Positions 6,378 through 8,678 of a stretch of DNA of 8,678 nt are shown piece after piece; the stretch's first letter is position 1; each line of letters opens with the position of its first letter. The stretch covers positions 1-8,678 of the forward strand of contig JAKDKP010000064.1 of NCBI GenBank assembly GCA_030453285.1, written 5' to 3'. This DNA comes from Propionibacteriales bacterium. Lineage in GTDB: Bacteria > Actinomycetota > Actinomycetes > Propionibacteriales > Propionibacteriaceae. The notes beneath the pieces were generated by a model. That model did no database searches. It was given only the letters and a program-made list of their open reading frames with translations, and was not told the origin of the DNA. The translations under genes and the position numbers were made by a program.

Positions 6378-7280
6378 ATGCGCAAGATCAGGACCTGGCT
6401 TCCGGGGCTGCTGCTGGTACTGCCGTCGATCATCCTGATCGGCGTCTTCGTCTATGGCCTGATCGGCCAGACGATCAACACCTCCCTGCTGCGGACCCAG
6501 GACTTCGTCACCGACAAGATCACCAACCCCGGGGGCATCGCGAACTACACCGCGCTGCTGGGTTCGGATCGGTATCAGCACGCCCTGTGGAACCTGCTCG
6601 TGCTGACCGTGGTGTTCATCGTCGGCACGATGATCTTCGGTCTGCTCTGGGCGATCCTGCTGGAGCGCGGTGTCTTTGCCGAGGGCATCTTCCGGTCGAT
6701 CTACCTGTTCCCGATGGCGGTCTCCTTCATCGCCGCAGGTGTGGTGTGGCGCTGGCTGCTCTCCCCGGCGCGAGACGACCAGGCCGTCGGGCTGAACCAG
6801 TTGTTCGTCCAGCTCGGCGTGCCGGGCCTGCAGAGCGACTGGTGGTCGGCCAACAGTCGGATGTCGATGGCGGCGATGGCGATTCCGGCGATCTGGCAGT
6901 TGTCGGGGTACGTGATGGCGCTCTTCCTGGCTGGCTTCCGCGGCATCTCGGCCGACCAACGGGAGGCCGCTCGGGTGGACGGTGCCACCGAGTTCCAGCT
7001 CTACCGTCACGTGTTGTTCCCCCAGCTCTCACCGGTGGCCCTGTCGGCGTTGATCATCGTCGGGCACATGTCGATGAAGATGTTCGACCTGATCTATGCG
7101 ATTGCCGGACCGAACTCGTACCAGGCGGAGGTGCCGGCCACGTTGATGTGGATCCAGTTGTTCCCGCAGGGGGATCCGGTTGCCGCCGCCACGAACGCAG
7201 TGATCATTCTGGTGATCGTTGCGATCCTCGTCGTTCCGTACCTTGTCCATACCCACCGCACTGAACAGAGGGACGGCTGA
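6378..7280 (+). CDS. Sugar ABC transporter permease 1 (MalF-like)
   Basis: A 300-residue inner-membrane subunit of the importer begun by the upstream lipoprotein gene. About six hydrophobic segments are visible: 7-31, 70-97, 105-130, 165-190, 213-245 and 272-292. The cytoplasmic EAA loop that docks to the ATPase is REAARVDGATEFQLYRHVLF from residue 195, with the conserved Gly at 202. The short N terminus without a large periplasmic loop fits the CUT1 hexose-type MalF relatives more than maltose MalF itself. ATG 6378 lies 25 bases after the lipoprotein stop. Its ribosome-binding site is weak (GGGAT about 9 bases upstream), so translation may depend partly on ribosomes arriving from the gene before it. 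Its stop overlaps the next permease start. Confidence 0.92.
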   Translation: MRKIRTWLPGLLLVLPSIILIGVFVYGLIGQTINTSLLRTQDFVTDKITNPGGIANYTALLGSDRYQHALWNLLVLTVVFIVGTMIFGLLWAILLERGVFAEGIFRSIYLFPMAVSFIAAGVVWRWLLSPARDDQAVGLNQLFVQLGVPGLQSDWWSANSRMSMAAMAIPAIWQLSGYVMALFLAGFRGISADQREAARVDGATEFQLYRHVLFPQLSPVALSALIIVGHMSMKMFDLIYAIAGPNSYQAEVPATLMWIQLFPQGDPVAAATNAVIILVIVAILVVPYLVHTHRTEQRDG

Positions 7281-8179
7281 TGAGCACCGCGACCGCCGCT
7301 CCTGTCGACCAGGCCGTTCCGGCACCTGCCGGGGACGGTGGCCGCCCGCGTCGATTCACTGTCCGTGCCGGCCTGCGTTACACGCTGTTGATCATCTTCG
7401 CGATCATCGTGCTGATGCCGCTGTACGTCCTGCTGGTGACCAGCCTGAAGCCGGCGTCGGCGATCAGCGCTGATCAGGCCTGGCGGCTGCCGGTGGAGAT
7501 CTCCACGGCCGGCTGGGCCGAAGCCTGGGGGCGGCTGTCGCCCTCGCTGTACCGGTCGCTGATCCTGGCGGTCTGTGCCGCGGTGTTGTCGTCGATCCTC
7601 GGCTCGCTGAACGGGTTCGTCTTCGCCCGGTGGAAGTTCCCCGGATCGAACGTGGTGTTCACGCTGTTCCTGTTCGGCATGTTCATCCCGTACCAAGCGG
7701 TGATGATCCCGCTGCAGGGCATGCTGTTGGACGCACAGGCCTTCCTGCCCTGGCTGGACGGCATCCCTCGGTTGATCTTGGTGCACACCGTGTATGGCAT
7801 CCCGATCTGTACGTTGATCTTCCGCAACTACTACGCCACCGCGGTGCCGGTCGAAATCCTCGAGGCGGCCAAGGTCGACGGGGCCGGAATGCTGCGCACG
7901 TACGCGTCGATCATCTTCCCGGTCTCGATCCCCGGCTTCGTGGTGACCCTGATCTGGCAGTTCACCTCGGCGTGGAACGACTTCCTGTTCGCGTTGTTCC
8001 TGACCAACGCCCAGAACGGGCCGGTCACGTACGTGCTGAACGAACTCGCCGGTGGCCAGAATCCCAACTACGCCTCCATCATGGCCGGCGTGCTGGTCGC
8101 CTCCCTGCCCACCTTGATCGTGTACGTGGTGCTGGGACGCTGGTTCATCTCCGGGCTGATGAGCGGTTCGGTGAAGTGA
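7280..8179 (+). CDS. Sugar ABC transporter permease 2 (MalG-like)
   Basis: A 299-residue membrane partner of the preceding permease. ATG 7280 shares one base with the upstream stop (TGATG), so the two are translationally coupled and likely made in equal amounts. A roughly 30-residue Ala/Pro/Arg-rich cytoplasmic tail is followed by the first membrane segment (LLIIFAIIVLMPLYVLLVTS). The typical MalG block FARWKFPGSNVVFTLFLFGM follows, then MIPLQGMLLDA and the EAA loop EAAKVDGAGMLRTYASIIFP from residue 195. The protein ends with the RWFISGLMSGSVK tail common to MalG-type permeases. No ATP-binding subunit follows. In many actinomycetes one MsiK-type ATPase encoded elsewhere serves several CUT1 importers, and that is the likely arrangement here. 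Confidence 0.93.
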   Translation: MSTATAAPVDQAVPAPAGDGGRPRRFTVRAGLRYTLLIIFAIIVLMPLYVLLVTSLKPASAISADQAWRLPVEISTAGWAEAWGRLSPSLYRSLILAVCAAVLSSILGSLNGFVFARWKFPGSNVVFTLFLFGMFIPYQAVMIPLQGMLLDAQAFLPWLDGIPRLILVHTVYGIPICTLIFRNYYATAVPVEILEAAKVDGAGMLRTYASIIFPVSIPGFVVTLIWQFTSAWNDFLFALFLTNAQNGPVTYVLNELAGGQNPNYASIMAGVLVASLPTLIVYVVLGRWFISGLMSGSVK

Positions 8180-8215
8180 TCAACCTCACGATGACCGGAC
8201 CGGGCGTGGACCCCC

Positions 8216-8245
8216 TTGGTTCGAGGCCATCGGGCGCGAGATACT
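8216..8245 (+). promoter_or_regulatory. Candidate fdxA promoter
   Basis: TTGGTT (8216-8221) and GATACT (8240-8245) are spaced by 18 bases and lie about 50 bases upstream of the fdxA start, in the 117-base gap after the permease gene. Each box is one or two changes from consensus. An own promoter fits the unrelated function of fdxA compared with the sugar operon. No clear terminator separates them, so read-through is possible. Confidence 0.4.
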
Positions 8246-8296
8246 GGGCCCGCGAGGACCAGTCGTCCCGCAGGACATCGGACCAAGGAGTACATC

Positions 8297-8623
8297 GTGA
8301 CGTACGTCATCGCGCAGCCCTGTGTTGATCTCAAGGATCTCGCCTGCGTGGAGGAGTGTCCGGTCGACTGCATCTATGAGGGCAACCGGATGCTGTACAT
8401 CCACCCCGACGAGTGCGTCGACTGCGGCGCGTGCGAGCCGGTGTGCCCGGTGGACGCGATCTACTACGAGGACGACGTTCCCGAGGACCAGAAGCAGTTC
8501 TACGACGCCAACGTGCACTTCTTCGACGAGCTCGGCTCGCCCGGCGGTGCGGCCAAGATGGGCCCGATCGACGCCGACCACGAAATCGTGAAGGCGTTGC
8601 CTCCGCAGGAGCACGAAGAATGA
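8297..8623 (+). CDS. fdxA: Seven-iron ferredoxin FdxA
   Basis: A 108-residue low-potential electron carrier of the cytoplasm with one [3Fe-4S] and one [4Fe-4S] cluster. Cys9, Cys17 and Cys21 form the first motif (C-x7-C-x3-CP), in which the central cluster position is absent, as in three-iron sites. Cys40, Cys43, Cys46 and Cys50 form the second ([12 protein letters not shown]). By family rule Cys9/17/50 hold the 3Fe cluster and Cys21/40/43/46 the 4Fe cluster; Cys25 is the usual extra Cys. The C-terminal extension ([20 protein letters not shown] and onward) is typical of the actinobacterial FdxA family. GTG 8297 is fixed by AAGGAG six bases upstream and by the family start MTYVIAQPC. The last codons (PPQEHEE, stop) lie in the first unit of a 25-bp tandem repeat, and the stop overlaps an ATG (ATGA) that likely starts the next gene. 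Confidence 0.95.
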   Translation: MTYVIAQPCVDLKDLACVEECPVDCIYEGNRMLYIHPDECVDCGACEPVCPVDAIYYEDDVPEDQKQFYDANVHFFDELGSPGGAAKMGPIDADHEIVKALPPQEHEE

Positions 8624-8678
8624 GCCTCCGCAGGAGCACGAAGAATGAGCCTCCGCAGGAGCACGAAGAATGAGCCTC
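8599..8678 (+). repeat. Perfect 25-bp tandem repeat, 3.2 copies, running off the right edge
   Basis: Units occupy 8599-8623, 8624-8648 and 8649-8673, followed by the first five bases of a fourth. The three copies are identical and contain CTCCGCAGGAGCACGAAGAA followed by TGA. Each unit carries the fdxA tail, an AGGAG, and an ATGA stop/start overlap. Because 25 is not a multiple of three, successive units fall in different frames. Translation from the first ATG (8620) gives only 17 residues before the stop in unit three. This could be a true variable-number repeat or an assembly loop at a contig end. Confidence 0.9.

Noticed and set aside
5045..6433. 462-codon minus-strand open frame opposite the substrate-binding protein
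   Set aside because: It is a mirror frame of a GC-rich gene. The plus strand has a lipobox, family motifs and a Shine-Dalgarno, while the minus frame is Gly/Arg/Val-rich without domains.
8620..8673. 17-residue peptide [17 protein letters not shown] as a small gene
   Set aside because: It exists only because the 25-bp unit is repeated; its second half is the fdxA tail read again.

Overview
The window is GC-rich, with strong G/C preference at third codon positions. Its genes are compact and often overlap, start with ATG or GTG, and mostly have good Shine-Dalgarno sites. A mycothiol-type (MshB-like) deacetylase, a VanW-domain envelope protein, an FdxA-type seven-iron ferredoxin and a lipoprotein-based sugar ABC transporter together point to an actinomycete (Actinomycetota). 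Propionibacteriales is a plausible order, but this is inference from gene content and not a species call.

Layout. (1) The left edge carries the minus-strand gluconokinase gene gntK, cut by the window edge at its last few codons, with a promoter and a palindromic cluster upstream. (2) A plus-strand group follows at 703-3913: an MshB-family protein, a flavin-reductase-domain protein and a membrane-anchored VanW protein. The MshB-like protein is the oddest item in the window. Its body is standard, but the first ~33 residues, where the zinc motif AHPDDE should be, are replaced by a GxGxxG dinucleotide-binding segment like the start of a D-amino-acid-oxidase-type flavoenzyme. (3) The stretch 3914-4656 is a zone of gene decay holding an alpha/beta-hydrolase pseudogene with a frameshift and an internal deletion that removes the nucleophile region. 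Next to it, on the minus strand (4657-4878), is a 73-residue protein resembling only the N-terminal SH3-like domain of Rv0428c-type GNAT acetyltransferases. (4) The stretch 5033-8179 is a CUT1 sugar uptake operon: a lipoprotein resembling glucose/mannose-binding proteins and two permeases, with no ATPase gene in the window. (5) The stretch 8297-8623 is fdxA. Its 3' end lies inside a perfect 25-bp tandem repeat that runs off the right edge and duplicates the start signal expected for the next gene.

Functionally, the gluconokinase and the hexose transporter are both carbon-uptake functions, but they sit far apart with no visible shared control. The points most worth a second look are the MshB/flavoenzyme chimera, the terminal tandem repeat and the decaying hydrolase/GNAT zone. 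I see no CRISPR array, tRNA, rRNA, insertion sequence or phage gene.
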